Shown: in pieces, positions 24,340 to 33,453 of the stretch
Numbering within the stretch: position 1 is the stretch's first letter
Layout: the number at the start of each line of letters is the position of its first letter
Source: Novosphingobium terrae
GTDB lineage: Bacteria > Pseudomonadota > Alphaproteobacteria > Sphingomonadales > Sphingomonadaceae
Reading direction: 5' to 3'
Length of the DNA: 64,000 nt
Assembly (NCBI RefSeq): GCF_017163935.1
Contig: NZ_JABVZR010000001.1
Coordinates: 3,906,001 to 3,970,000 of the forward strand
Notes under the pieces: model-generated
What the model saw: the letters and a program-made list of their open reading frames with translations, nothing else
Databases searched by the model: none
What the model was told of the DNA's origin: nothing
Made by a program: the position numbers and the translations under genes

Positions 24340-26859
24340 TCAGGCCACCAGATTGACGAGACGGTCGGGCACCACGATCACCTTTTTGATCTCGGCGCCT
24401 TCCAGCGCACGCTGCACCTTTTCAGAAGCGCGCGCCAGCCTTTCGAGTTCCTCCTTGGAGGTGCCCTTGGCGACGGTGACCGTATCGCGCAGCTTGCCCT
24501 TGACCTGAATGGCCACCGTGACCTCATCATCCACCAGCAGCGCCGGATCGACTTCGGGCCAAGCCGCGTCAGCAATCAGGCCCTCACCGATGGAAGCCCA
24601 GGCCTCTTCGGCCAGATGCGGCATCATCGGGGCGATCAGCAGCAGCACGGCCTTGATGCCATTGTTGCGGCTGGCCGAAGGCGCGGCCTTTTCCACCACG
24701 CCAGTCAGCTCGTAGATGCGCGCCACGGCCTTGTTGAAGCCCAGCGATTCAATGTCCTGCGCGGCGGCATGGACGGTCTGGTGGATCTTGCGCTCCACCG
24801 CCTTGTCCTCGCCGCTGGCAGAGGCGTCATACTGGCCGAACAGGCGCCACAGACGCTGCACGAAGCGCGCGCAACCCTCAATGCCCGCCTCGCTCCACGG
24901 CAGATCGCGCTCGGGCGGGCTGTCGGAGAGCATGAACCAGCGGATCGCATCGGCGCCATAGGTGGCGACGATCTCATCGGGGTCGACAACGTTCTTCTTC
25001 GACTTCGACATCTTGATGACGCGGCCAATCTCCACCGCGCCGCCGTCCGCCTTCAGCGTGGCGCCATCGCCGCCGCGCTCCACCTCGCCGGGGCTGAACC
25101 ATACGGGCTGGCCATTGGCGGGATCGACGCGGGAATAGGTTTCATGCGTCACCATGCCCTGCGTGAACAGGCTGGCGAAGGGCTCCTTCACATCGATCTT
25201 GCCGATGCGCGAAAGAGCGCGCGTCCAGAAACGGGCGTAGAGCAGATGCAGGATCGCATGCTCGATACCCCCGATATACTGGCCGACGGGCAGCCAGCGG
25301 GCGATTTCGGCGGGATCGAAGGGCGCATCGCCGGGCTGGCTGGCGAAGCGCAGGAAGTACCAGCTGGAGTCCACGAAGGTGTCCAGCGTGTCGGTCTCGC
25401 GCCGCGCGGGCTTGCCGCATTGCGGGCAGTCGACATGCTTCCAGGTGGCATGGCGCGCCAGCGGATTGCCGGGCGTGGCGAAATCCACATCCTCGGGCAG
25501 CACCACCGGCAACTGCTTCTTGGGCACGGGGACCACGCCGCAGATTTCGCAATGGATGAAGGGGATCGGCGTGCCCCAATAGCGCTGGCGCGAAACGCCC
25601 CAGTCGCGCAGGCGCCACACGGTCTTGCCCTCGCCCGAACCGTCAGCTTCCAGACGCGCGATGATCGCCTTCTTGGCTTCGGCCACGGACATGCCGTTGA
25701 GGAAGTCCGAGTTCACCAGAATGCCGTCACCGGCTTCGGCTTCCTTGCCGAAGGGCTTGTCGGCCTCCTCGGCGCTGGCGGCGACGACGCGCAGGATCGG
25801 CAGGCTGTATTTGGTGGCGAATTCGAAATCGCGCTGGTCATGGCCCGGCACGGCCATCACGGCGCCGGTGCCATATTCCATCAGCACGAAGTTCGCGATG
25901 AAGACCGGCAGCTGCGCACCCGTGAAGGGGTGACGCGCGGTGATGCCGGTGTCGAAGCCCAGCTTCTCGGCGGTTTCCAGCTCGGCGGCGGTGGTGCCGC
26001 CCTGCTTGCACAGTTCGATGAAGGCGGCGGCGTCCGCGTTATGCTCGGCCACGCCCTGCGCCACCGGATGATCGGCGGCCACGGCCACAAAGCTGGCGCC
26101 GAAGATCGTGTCGGGGCGGGTGGTGTAAACGTCCAGCCCGGCGCCATTCGACAGATGGAAGCTGAACTGCAGGCCCTGGCTCTTGCCGATCCAGTTCTCC
26201 TGCATCAGCTTCACCTTCTCGGGCCAATGCTCCAGCGAGCCCAGACCTTCGAGCAGTTCATCCGCGAAATCGGTGATCTTCAGGAACCACTGCGAGAGCT
26301 TGCGCTTCTCGACCTGAGCGCCGCTGCGCCAGCCGCGCCCGTCGATGACCTGTTCGTTGGCCAGCACGGTCTGGTCGATCGGGTCCCAGTTGACCGTCGA
26401 TTCCTTGCGGTAGACCAGCCCTGCGGCATAGAGATCGAGGAACAGCGCCTGCTCCTGCCCGTAATAGTCGGGCTCGCAGGTGGCCAGTTCGCGGCTCCAG
26501 TCGAGCGCGAAGCCCAGACGCTTCAACTGCGCCTTCATGTTGGCGATGTTGTCGCGCGTCCAGCCGCCGGGGTGGACGCCCTTTTCCATGGCGGCATTCT
26601 CGGCGGGCATGCCGAAAGCGTCCCAGCCCATGGGGTGCAGCACCTCGAAGCCCTGCATCCGCTTGTAGCGGGCCAGCACGTCGCCCATCGTGTAGTTGCG
26701 CACATGGCCGATGTGGATGCGCCCCGAAGGATAGGGAAACATCTCAAGCACATAGCTGCGCGGCTTGGTCGAGCTGTCGTCGGCCTTGAAGGACTGGGCC
26801 TCGTCCCACACGCGCTGCCAGCGGGTGTCAGCGGAGTTGGCTTCGAAACGCTCGCTCAT
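24340..26859 (-). CDS. leuS: Leucyl-tRNA synthetase
   Basis: The product has 839 residues, normal for a bacterial LeuRS. Class I signatures are intact: HIGH at 49-52 in PSGRIHIGHVRNY, and KMSKS at 616-620. The editing (CP1) domain and Zn-binding-like cysteines (CEICGVVPVPKK; CPQCGKPARRETDTLDTF) are present. It charges tRNA-Leu. It is second in the operon DUF3576-leuS-lptE-holA. The 978-codon-type open frames on the opposite strand here are by-products of GC-rich codon use. Confidence 0.97.
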   Translation of the reverse strand: MSERFEANSADTRWQRVWDEAQSFKADDSSTKPRSYVLEMFPYPSGRIHIGHVRNYTMGDVLARYKRMQGFEVLHPMGWDAFGMPAENAAMEKGVHPGGWTRDNIANMKAQLKRLGFALDWSRELATCEPDYYGQEQALFLDLYAAGLVYRKESTVNWDPIDQTVLANEQVIDGRGWRSGAQVEKRKLSQWFLKITDFADELLEGLGSLEHWPEKVKLMQENWIGKSQGLQFSFHLSNGAGLDVYTTRPDTIFGASFVAVAADHPVAQGVAEHNADAAAFIELCKQGGTTAAELETAEKLGFDTGITARHPFTGAQLPVFIANFVLMEYGTGAVMAVPGHDQRDFEFATKYSLPILRVVAASAEEADKPFGKEAEAGDGILVNSDFLNGMSVAEAKKAIIARLEADGSGEGKTVWRLRDWGVSRQRYWGTPIPFIHCEICGVVPVPKKQLPVVLPEDVDFATPGNPLARHATWKHVDCPQCGKPARRETDTLDTFVDSSWYFLRFASQPGDAPFDPAEIARWLPVGQYIGGIEHAILHLLYARFWTRALSRIGKIDVKEPFASLFTQGMVTHETYSRVDPANGQPVWFSPGEVERGGDGATLKADGGAVEIGRVIKMSKSKKNVVDPDEIVATYGADAIRWFMLSDSPPERDLPWSEAGIEGCARFVQRLWRLFGQYDASASGEDKAVERKIHQTVHAAAQDIESLGFNKAVARIYELTGVVEKAAPSASRNNGIKAVLLLIAPMMPHLAEEAWASIGEGLIADAAWPEVDPALLVDDEVTVAIQVKGKLRDTVTVAKGTSKEELERLARASEKVQRALEGAEIKKVIVVPDRLVNLVA

Positions 26860-26959
26860 GGTAACCTGTTCTTCCTTCTTGCCGCCCGCCCTTCCGCCTC
26901 ACGCGAAACAGCGACGGGCGGAAGAAGGGGAACCGGCGAAACTTACTGCTGACCAGAAT

Positions 26960-27460
26960 TTATTGTTGAATCGTGCCGCGACGCAGATCGCGCGCCTTGG
27001 TCAGGATCACATCTTCCAGCTGCTGCACGGTGGCAGCCTTCACCGGCGCATCCACCCAGGTGCCGCCCTGGTTGACCTGACGGCTGGCGGCCACGCGCAG
27101 CGCGTCCGAACGCAGATCCTTGTCGAGGATGGTCACGGTGACCTTCATACGCTCACCGGGGTTGCTGGGGTTCGAATACCAGTCGGTCACGATCACGCCG
27201 CCATTGCTGTCGGTCTGCACCAGCGGCATGAAGCTGAGCACGTCGAGGCTGGCGCGCCACAGGAAGCTGTTGACGCCGATCGTCGTCACATTCGTGGGCG
27301 GCAGGGCCAGACGGCCCGGGCGAACGCGATGATGCTTGATATGCAGCGGGCCATGGCTGCATGCCGCCAGCGCCAGAACGCCCAGCGCCACAGCCGCAAC
27401 GCGCAAGCCCACACGCGACGCGCGACCAGCTTTCTTCACTTCCACCAATCCCGTCGTCAT
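26960..27460 (-). CDS. DUF3576 domain lipoprotein
   Basis: Starting at MTTGLVEVKKAG the product has 166 residues; the frame extends 22 codons further, but this start puts the hydrophobic segment and lipobox (ALGVLALAAC, Cys34) in a normal place. The remainder (IGVNSFLWRASLDVLSFMPLVQTDSNGGVI; DWYSNPSNPGERMKV) is the DUF3576 domain, an alphaproteobacterial family of unknown function found upstream of leuS. Probably envelope-anchored. It is 100 bases before leuS on the same strand. Confidence 0.88.
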   Translation of the reverse strand: MTTGLVEVKKAGRASRVGLRVAAVALGVLALAACSHGPLHIKHHRVRPGRLALPPTNVTTIGVNSFLWRASLDVLSFMPLVQTDSNGGVIVTDWYSNPSNPGERMKVTVTILDKDLRSDALRVAASRQVNQGGTWVDAPVKAATVQQLEDVILTKARDLRRGTIQQ

Positions 27461-27786
27461 ACACAATCCTTGCAACCGGCCGTAAACCCGCCCGCCATAC
27501 ATGCCGAACGCGCCGACATGCACCATGTCAGCGCGCAGACGTTCTGGCCTCTATAGCTGCCCCCGCCCCGGCGGCAAGCCCCGGCAGCATTTGAGAGGGC
27601 CGCAGCCTCTTCTCGTCTTTCCGGCGGTGAACCTGTGCTGAATATCCGGCCGAAAGGCCCTTGCCAGCCATTATGGGTTCAGCTTGGCGATGCCATGATG
27701 TGCAGCTATAGCGCATATCTACGGTATCACGCGTTAGGCAAGATTCGCGTTTCGCTTTGATTTGGAAAGTTCAGGCCCCTCCCAGC
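27461..27786. other. Intergenic region with no recognised feature
   Basis: About 325 bases between the divergent DUF3576 gene and the next plus-strand gene. It must hold promoters for both. I see no repeat element, RNA gene or confident terminator. Confidence 0.5.
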
Positions 27787-28626
27787 ATGGCCATCGCTCA
27801 GACAAGATTCCCGGCAGGCAACAGGCTGGAGGCACAGGCCTCCTCCCCTGCCCTGGTGATGGGCATTGCCGTCTGCGTGCTGGCCCTGCCGAGCGCGGTG
27901 CTGGCCTATTCCAGCAAGCTGGAAGCCTCCCTGCCCGGCCTTGGCATCAACCAGAGCGTGCTGAAAGAGAGCGGCGGCGGCTTTGCCCCGGCTGAGGCCG
28001 ACCCGCATCTCACCCGCGCGCTGGCCGCCCGTTCCGGCGGCGCGCCGCTGTTCCGCTACACCCCCGCCGGCCTGTCCTCACGGCCCGACCGATCGGTGAC
28101 GGTGGCGGTGCGCGTGGATGAAGCGACCGCCCATGCCATCGTGGTGCGCGGGCCGGCCATCCGCAACCCGGCCTATTCCGCGCCCACGCCGCCGGTGCTG
28201 CATCTGGCCTCCACTGCCTACAATCTGGGGCTGGCGCATGGCTATCAGGGCTTCACCCCGGCCAGCGCCAATTTCACCCTGCCCAAGGATCTGCCCAAGG
28301 ACATCGCCCGCGACCCGCGGCGCGGCGCCGAAATGCCGGATCTTTCGGCCTATACGCAGGCGGACAATTCGGCTGCGGCCACCGTCTCGCGCCTGGCCCC
28401 GCATGTGCAGCTTGATGACAAGGAGCGCGCCGGGCGCGCGCCCCGCACGCTCGAAACGCTGGGCGAGCAAAGCGTGGATGTCGGCGGCAGCTATCGCGTC
28501 ACCCGCAATTTCGATGTGACGGCGGGCGTGCGTTATTCGCAGGACCGCGACCGGATGAAGAGCATGTCACCCGATGGCAAGTCTGACAGCCAGGCGGTCT
28601 ATGTGGGCACGCAATTCCGGTTTTAA
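27787..28626 (+). CDS. Lineage-specific envelope protein with C-terminal beta-strands
   Basis: The product has 279 residues from ATG 27787; a TTG at 27757 or ATG at 27859 are alternatives. The last would begin at MGIAVCVLALPSAVLA, a compact signal peptide. The middle (about 60-200) is Ala/Pro-rich and low in predicted structure. The last 50 residues (GGSYRVTRNFDVTAGVRYSQDRDR; QAVYVGTQFRF) look like the closing strands of an outer-membrane barrel with terminal Phe, yet a full barrel is absent. I do not recognise the family. It stands alone. Confidence 0.6.
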   Translation: MAIAQTRFPAGNRLEAQASSPALVMGIAVCVLALPSAVLAYSSKLEASLPGLGINQSVLKESGGGFAPAEADPHLTRALAARSGGAPLFRYTPAGLSSRPDRSVTVAVRVDEATAHAIVVRGPAIRNPAYSAPTPPVLHLASTAYNLGLAHGYQGFTPASANFTLPKDLPKDIARDPRRGAEMPDLSAYTQADNSAAATVSRLAPHVQLDDKERAGRAPRTLETLGEQSVDVGGSYRVTRNFDVTAGVRYSQDRDRMKSMSPDGKSDSQAVYVGTQFRF

Positions 28627-28638
28627 AACAAACCGAAT

Positions 28639-28652
28639 CGGAACATGTTCCG
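28639..28652. promoter_or_regulatory. Perfect palindrome between envelope gene and phaB
   Basis: CGGAACATGTTCCG is a perfect 14-base palindrome 13 bases past the upstream stop and over 200 before phaB. Nearby TGCAACT/AGTTGCA repeats surround it. It could be an operator; no known regulator is implied. Confidence 0.3.
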
Positions 28653-28860
28653 CATTGCTGCAACTGCGAAGACGTTTCTTTTGCGCTGCAATGTCAAATA
28701 GTTGCAATATTCATCATTTTGTTGCCCGACGTGAATCGGTGATTGATTCACCGCGCCACTGATCTAGGATCACTTGTGCGGCGGCGGTCTGCCGCCCACC
28801 CGCCCATCCTCTTTCCCTGGGCCGGGGTTGTCGATCACGCTTCACGCATTGGGAGACTTT

Positions 28861-29583
28861 ATGACTCGAATCGCCATCGTCACCGGCGGCACCCGCGGCA
28901 TCGGCAAGGCGATCAGCCTTGCGCTCAAGGATCTGGGTTACACAGTCGCGGCCAATTACGCAGGCAACGATGACAAGGCCAAGGCCTTCACCGAGGCCAC
29001 CGGCATCGCCACCTACAAATGGGACGTGGGTGATCACGACGCCACGCTGGCCGGCGTGAAGCAGGTTGAGGCCGATCTGGGCCCCATCGATGTGGTGGTC
29101 AACAACGCCGGCATCACCCGCGACGCCGTGCTCCACAAGATGAGCTTCGACGACTGGAACGAGGTGATGCGCATCAACCTCGGCGGTTGCTTCAACATGG
29201 CCAAGGCCACCTTCCCCGGCATGCGGGAGCGCAAATGGGGCCGCATCGTCAACATCGGCTCGATCAACGGCCAGTCCGGCCAGTACGGGCAGGTCAACTA
29301 TGCCGCTGCCAAATCGGGCATCCACGGCTTCACCAAGGCGCTGGCTCAGGAAGGCGCCAAGTTCGGCGTCACCGTCAACGCCATCGCACCCGGCTATATC
29401 GACACCGATATGGTGGCCGCCGTGCCTGAGGCCGTGCTGGAAAAGATCGTCGCCAAGATCCCCGTGGGCCGTCTGGGTCAGGCCAAGGAAATCGCACGCG
29501 CCGTGGCCTTCCTCTGCGCCGAGGATGCTGGTTTCGTGACCGGTTCCACGCTGTCGCTCAATGGCGGGCAGCATATGTATTAA
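28861..29583 (+). CDS. phaB: Acetoacetyl-CoA reductase
   Basis: Starting at MTRIAIVTGGTRGIGKAIS the product has 240 residues; GGGAG lies just upstream. It is a short-chain dehydrogenase with the TGGTRGIG cofactor loop, NNAG motif and Ser-Tyr-Lys active site (SINGQSGQYGQVNYAAAKSG). It reduces acetoacetyl-CoA to (R)-3-hydroxybutyryl-CoA with NADPH for polyhydroxybutyrate. phaA and phaC are not beside it. The C-terminal GGQHMY is typical of PhaB rather than FabG. The solo left end of the intergenic element follows 15 bases after the stop. Confidence 0.94.
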   Translation: MTRIAIVTGGTRGIGKAISLALKDLGYTVAANYAGNDDKAKAFTEATGIATYKWDVGDHDATLAGVKQVEADLGPIDVVVNNAGITRDAVLHKMSFDDWNEVMRINLGGCFNMAKATFPGMRERKWGRIVNIGSINGQSGQYGQVNYAAAKSGIHGFTKALAQEGAKFGVTVNAIAPGYIDTDMVAAVPEAVLEKIVAKIPVGRLGQAKEIARAVAFLCAEDAGFVTGSTLSLNGGQHMY

Positions 29584-29598
29584 GAAGAAAGGGCAGGT

Positions 29599-29665
29599 GC
29601 GAGGGGGGTTACCCCCTCGCGCTCCCATTATGTCTTCCGACGCTGGGGTGGCGGTTCCCCCATCG
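29599..29665. repeat. Solo left end of intergenic element (partial copy)
   Basis: A type 1 end only: GCGAGGGGGGTTACCCCCTCGC (one extra G in the stem), then GCTCCCATTATGTCTTCCGACG and GGGGTGGCGG. The core and the other end are missing, so it looks like a deletion derivative. Confidence 0.8.
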
Positions 29666-29746
29666 TTGTGCACCATCGCTCCGTGACACCATAAAGCTGC
29701 ATAAAGCACCTTCTCCCGGCGTCTATCCCTGATACACTTGGCCGCG

Positions 29747-30049
29747 ATGACCACGCCCTATCATCCGCCGGTGAAACGCTCGGTCGAGATCGCCGGGCAC
29801 AAGACCTCGATCAGCCTCGAACCCCTGTTCTGGGACTGGCTGCGCCACGAGGCCCATCATCTGGGGCTGCCGCTCAACGCTCTGGTTGCCCGCATCGATG
29901 CCGAACGCATTGCCGCCCCGCAGCCCCCCGGCCTCGCCGGAGCCGTGCGCCTGTGGCTGGCACGCCGCGCCATGGAGCGGACCGGCGCGACAATGAACGA
30001 AAGTCCCGCCGCCGATTTCAGCCCGATTCAGGTCACCGGCGGCACCTAG
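29747..30049 (+). CDS. Ribbon-helix-helix domain protein
   Basis: Starting at MTTPYHPPVKRS (ATG 29747; a TTG three codons earlier is possible) the product has 100 residues. The first 70 match the alphaproteobacterial RHH_4 domain: KRSVEIAGHKTSISLEPLFWDWLRHEA, then GLPLNALVARIDAER. These small proteins are predicted DNA-binding but uncharacterised. The C-terminal 30 residues look disordered. It is between phaB and the glycine-zipper gene, with no conserved partner identified. Confidence 0.82.
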   Translation: MTTPYHPPVKRSVEIAGHKTSISLEPLFWDWLRHEAHHLGLPLNALVARIDAERIAAPQPPGLAGAVRLWLARRAMERTGATMNESPAADFSPIQVTGGT

Positions 30050-30115
30050 CGCCTCATCACGCGTTGCTAGCAAGGCATTCATCTTGCACGATATGTCCAG
30101 AGGAGGAGAAACCGC

Positions 30116-30406
30116 ATGAAATCTCTGCTTCCCGCCCTTGCCGCCGCCGTGCTGGTCCTGCCGGCGATCGCCTCGGACGCCGATGCACGCCCTGTACACC
30201 GCAAGCAGGTCTACAAGGTCTGCCGCCATTCGAGCGGCACCACCGGTCTGGTCGCGGGCGGTGTGGCTGGCGCCGTGGTGGGCGGCAAGGTGATCGGCGG
30301 CGGCCTGGCCGGGCCGGTGGTTGGCGCGGCGGCCGGTGCTCTGGGTGGGCGCGCGATTGACCGTTCGATGACGGCCAAGAAGCGTTGCCGTTATTATCGT
30401 CGATGA
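30116..30406 (+). CDS. Small secreted glycine-zipper protein
   Basis: The product has 96 residues: a signal peptide (MKSLLPALAAAVLVLPAIA) followed by a Gly-rich 2TM-type stretch (TTGLVAGGVAGAVVGGKVIGGG through GAAAGALGG), and two to three Cys. Glycine-zipper proteins of this size are common in the periplasm or outer membrane of alphaproteobacteria, with structural roles only. AGAGGAGGAGAAACC precedes the ATG, a strong ribosome site. Element copy 3 begins 20 bases after its stop. Confidence 0.82.
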   Translation: MKSLLPALAAAVLVLPAIASDADARPVHRKQVYKVCRHSSGTTGLVAGGVAGAVVGGKVIGGGLAGPVVGAAAGALGGRAIDRSMTAKKRCRYYRR

Positions 30407-30425
30407 GGGTTTGAAGTTGGAAGAT

Positions 30426-30652
30426 GCGAGGGGGTTACCCCCTCGCGCTCCCGTGACGTCTTCCGACGATGGGGCGGTGGCACCCGATCATGGCGCCCAA
30501 CCTCCCCACCAGCGCAACGAAAAGGCGCCGCAGGCATCAAGCCCCGGCGCCCTTCAATCCTTGATGCCTGCGGCGCAGCGACGTTGGCTCTATCGCCGAA
30601 CCTCATGCGCAACGCAGACAGTCATGGGAGCGCGAGGGTGTAACACCCTCGC
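30426..30652. repeat. Intergenic nested inverted-repeat element, copy 3
   Basis: It is a well-preserved copy. The type 1 left end has GAGGGGGTTACCCCCTC and CGTCTTCCGACGATGGGG. The type 2 right end has ATGCGCAACGCAGACA and GAGGGTGTAACACCCTC. The core inverted repeat is perfect over 16 bases: GCGCCGCAGGCATCAA (30525-30540) with TTGATGCCTGCGGCGC (30561-30576). It lies between convergent genes (glycine-zipper and murA). Confidence 0.93.
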
Positions 30653-30668
30653 ATTGCCCTCTTACGTC

Positions 30669-31952
30669 TTAGTCACTTCCAACCCGCTCGATATCCGCAC
30701 CGAGCAGAGCCAGCTTTTCCTCAAGGCGCTCATAGCCGCGATCGAGATGATAGATGCGCGACACCTGAGTCTCACCCTCAGCGGCCAGACCGGCGATGAT
30801 CAGGCTCATGGAGGCACGCAGATCGGTGGCCATCACCTGAGCGCCGGTCAGCTTGGGCACGCCCTGCACGATGGCGGTGCGGCCCTGCGTCGAGATGTTG
30901 GCGCCCATGCGGGCCAGTTCAGGCACATGCATGTAGCGGTTTTCGAAGATCGTCTCGGTCAGCACGCTGGTGCCTTCGGCGCGGCACAGCATGGCCATCA
31001 GCTGAGCCTGCATGTCCGTAGCGAAACCGGGATAGGGCGCGGTAGACAGCGTGACGGGGCGCAGCGGACCATCGGCGGCCACCTTGATACCACCGGCGAC
31101 GCCTTCGACATGCACACCGGCGTCGCGCAGCGCCTGCAGGGTGCTTTCCATTTCCTCGATGCGGGCGCCCTTGAGCTCCACCTCACCGCCGGTGATCGCG
31201 GCGGCGCAGGCATAGGAACCGGCTTCGATGCGGTCTGGCATCACCATATAGGTTGCGCCATGCAGGCGGCTGACACCATGAATGATGAGGTCCGAACTGC
31301 CGATGCCCTCGATCTGCGCGCCCATGGCCACCAGCAGGTTGCAGAGGTCGACGATCTCCGGTTCACGCGCAGCATTGTGCAGAATGCAGGTGCCGGTGGC
31401 CAGCACGGCAGCCATCAGGGCGTTCTCGGTGGCGCCCACGGAAACGACAGGGAAGGTGTAACGCCCGCCGGGCAGGCCGCCATCAGGAGCGATCGCGCGG
31501 ACATAACCGGCGGTCAATTCGATCGTCGCGCCAAAGGCTTCCAGCGCTTTGAGGTGCAGGTCGATTGGGCGGTTGCCGATGGCGCAGCCGCCGGGCAGCG
31601 AAACAGTGGCTTCACCAGCGCGGGCCAGCAGAGGGCCCAGCACCAGAATCGAGGCGCGCATCTTGCGCACCAGTTCGTAAGGCGCGGTGGTGGCCGTCAG
31701 CCGCGTGGCGGCCAGAGTCATCACCCGCCCGAAATCCTCGGGCCGGCTGCCCGCGATGGTGGTCGAGACACCGAACTGGTTCAGCAGATGCTGGAACGAA
31801 TCGATGTCCGCCAGACGCGGCAGATTGCGCAGCGTCAACGGTTCGTCCGTCAGCAGCGCGCAGGGCAGCAGGGTCAAAGCCGAATTCTTGGCGCCCGAAA
31901 CGGGCACCGCGCCCGACAGGCGTTTTTGCCCGTGAATGATGATCTTGTCCAT
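30669..31952 (-). CDS. murA: UDP-N-acetylglucosamine 1-carboxyvinyltransferase
   Basis: The product has 427 residues and is the first committed enzyme of peptidoglycan synthesis (enolpyruvyl transfer from PEP to UDP-GlcNAc). The active-site Cys123 lies in [15 protein letters not shown], so fosfomycin sensitivity is expected. Lys22 in SGAKN is intact. The gene is divergent from galU across a 144-base spacer and converges with the glycine-zipper gene across element copy 3. Confidence 0.97.
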   Translation of the reverse strand: MDKIIIHGQKRLSGAVPVSGAKNSALTLLPCALLTDEPLTLRNLPRLADIDSFQHLLNQFGVSTTIAGSRPEDFGRVMTLAATRLTATTAPYELVRKMRASILVLGPLLARAGEATVSLPGGCAIGNRPIDLHLKALEAFGATIELTAGYVRAIAPDGGLPGGRYTFPVVSVGATENALMAAVLATGTCILHNAAREPEIVDLCNLLVAMGAQIEGIGSSDLIIHGVSRLHGATYMVMPDRIEAGSYACAAAITGGEVELKGARIEEMESTLQALRDAGVHVEGVAGGIKVAADGPLRPVTLSTAPYPGFATDMQAQLMAMLCRAEGTSVLTETIFENRYMHVPELARMGANISTQGRTAIVQGVPKLTGAQVMATDLRASMSLIIAGLAAEGETQVSRIYHLDRGYERLEEKLALLGADIERVGSD

Positions 31953-32096
31953 TTCGGCCCTTTAGCTTGTTTGCCTCCGGCCCGCAAATGCCCAACACCC
32001 ATCGCACGCCAGACACATGTCGCGCTGAACGGCTTGCGCTGCAGTGCGGCATAAGATTTAACACGTAATACACATCCATGTGGCAGCAGGGGTTTC

Positions 32097-32993
32097 ATGA
32101 CCAACCAATCATCGATCAAGCCCGTTCGCAAAGCTGTTTTTCCCGTTGCGGGATTGGGCACACGCTTTCTCCCCGCCACCAAGGCGATCCCGAAGGAGAT
32201 GCTGCCGATCATCGATCGCCCGCTGATCCAATATGCCGTCGATGAGGCGCGTGAGGCCGGCATCGAACAGCTGATCTTCGTGACCGGGCGCGGCAAGACC
32301 GCCATCGTCGAGCATTTCGACACCGCCTTCGAACTCGAAGCGACCATGACCAACCGCGGCAAGTCGCTCACCGCGCTGGAGCCTTCGCGCATTCAGCCGG
32401 GCAACCTTGTCACCGTGCGCCAGCAGGTGCCGCTGGGTCTGGGCCACGCCATCTGGTGCGCCCGTGCCATCATCGGCAACGATCCCTTCGCCATCTTCCT
32501 CCCCGACGAGCTGATGATCGGCAAGCCGGGCTGCATGAAGCAGATGGTCGATGCCTATAACAAGGTCGGCGGCAATTTCGTCAGCGTGCTGGAAGTGCCG
32601 CGCGACGAGGTCTCCTCCTATGGCGTCATCGCGCCGGGCGCCAAGCCCGAGGGCTTCGACGGCACGCTGACCGAGGTGAAGGGTCTGGTCGAGAAGCCCA
32701 AGAAAGAAGAGGCTCCCTCGAACCTCATCGTTTCGGGCCGCTACATTCTGCAGCCCGAGGTGATCGACATCCTCACCACACAGGAACAGGGCGCGGGCGG
32801 CGAAATTCAGCTGACCGATGCCATGGCCAAGCTGATCGGCAACCAGGCCTTCCACGCCGTGACCTTCGGCGGGAAGCGCTATGACTGCGGCTCCAAGACC
32901 GGCTTTGTCGAGGCGACGCTGGCTCTGGCCCTTGAGCGCCCGGATATGGCCGATGAGGTCCGCGCCGTGGCGAAGCGGTTGCTGGGGCTGTAA
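32097..32993 (+). CDS. galU: UTP-glucose-1-phosphate uridylyltransferase
   Basis: The product has 298 residues with the nucleotide motif GLGTRFLPATKAIPKEMLPI (about 16-35), FVTGRGKTAIVEHFD and the C-terminal IGNQAFHAVTFGGKRYDCG. It makes UDP-glucose for LPS, EPS and possibly cyclic glucans. With the sugar transferase in this window it supplies envelope polysaccharides. A GC-rich hairpin with a T-tract follows at 33026-33050. Confidence 0.96.
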   Translation: MTNQSSIKPVRKAVFPVAGLGTRFLPATKAIPKEMLPIIDRPLIQYAVDEAREAGIEQLIFVTGRGKTAIVEHFDTAFELEATMTNRGKSLTALEPSRIQPGNLVTVRQQVPLGLGHAIWCARAIIGNDPFAIFLPDELMIGKPGCMKQMVDAYNKVGGNFVSVLEVPRDEVSSYGVIAPGAKPEGFDGTLTEVKGLVEKPKKEEAPSNLIVSGRYILQPEVIDILTTQEQGAGGEIQLTDAMAKLIGNQAFHAVTFGGKRYDCGSKTGFVEATLALALERPDMADEVRAVAKRLLGL

Positions 32994-33025
32994 TCGCCCT
33001 TTCGGCTTTGCAGCATCGATACGGG

Positions 33026-33050
33026 AAGGGGGGCTTCGGCTCCCCTTTTT
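33026..33050 (+). terminator. Intrinsic terminator after galU
   Basis: AAGGGG-G-GC pairs with GC-T-CCCCTT around a TTCG tetraloop, with a run of five T. It starts 33 bases past the galU stop. Confidence 0.88.
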
Positions 33051-33098
33051 GGTTTTGGGGTTCCGTTAAAAAGGAAGGTTGAAGGGGAGAAAGGAAAT

Positions 33099-33328
33099 GA
33101 GAGGGTGTTACACCCTCGCGCTCCCATGACGTCTTCCGAAGAGAGGTCAGGGGCGCCGAAATGTTGCGCTCAGCCCTCTCCACCTGCACGAGGCGCCGCA
33201 GGCAGTGCAACCGCTGGAGGGGGCTGTGCCGGGCATTTTCAAGCCTGCGGCGCAGCGACGTTAGATCCATGGCCGAACCCGAAGCGCAACGCAGACATTA
33301 AAGGGAGCGCGAGGGTTATGACCCTCGC
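33099..33328. repeat. Intergenic nested inverted-repeat element, copy 4
   Basis: The type 1 left end carries GAGGGTGTTACACCCTC; the type 2 right end carries GAGGGTTATGACCCTC with GCAACGCAGACATTAAAGGG. The core keeps GGCGCCGCAGGCA facing GCCTGCGGCGC. It sits between two intrinsic terminators (galU at 33026-33050 and M23 at 33368-33395), so it is not needed to end either transcript. Confidence 0.9.
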
Positions 33329-33367
33329 ATTCTCTCTTCTGAACCCCCTTCAGAACCCCACAAAAAC

Positions 33368-33395
33368 AAAGAGCGGCTGTTTCCAGCCGCTCTTT
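33368..33395 (-). terminator. Intrinsic terminator after M23 peptidase
   Basis: A perfect 12-bp stem, AAAGAGCGGCTG with CAGCCGCTCTTT, has a TTTC loop and is followed in the minus direction by TTTGTTTTTG. It is 58 bases past the peptidase stop. Confidence 0.9.
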
Positions 33396-33453
33396 GCCGC
33401 ATCCTCTCCAAGATGCTGTTGCCTTGGGGGCTCTTGCCCCTTCTCAGGCCGTT

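Noticed and set aside
28639..28652. CGGAACATGTTCCG as a LexA/SOS box
   Set aside because: The spacing between GAAC and GTTC is two bases, not that of known SOS boxes, and no SOS gene follows; kept only as an unassigned palindrome.
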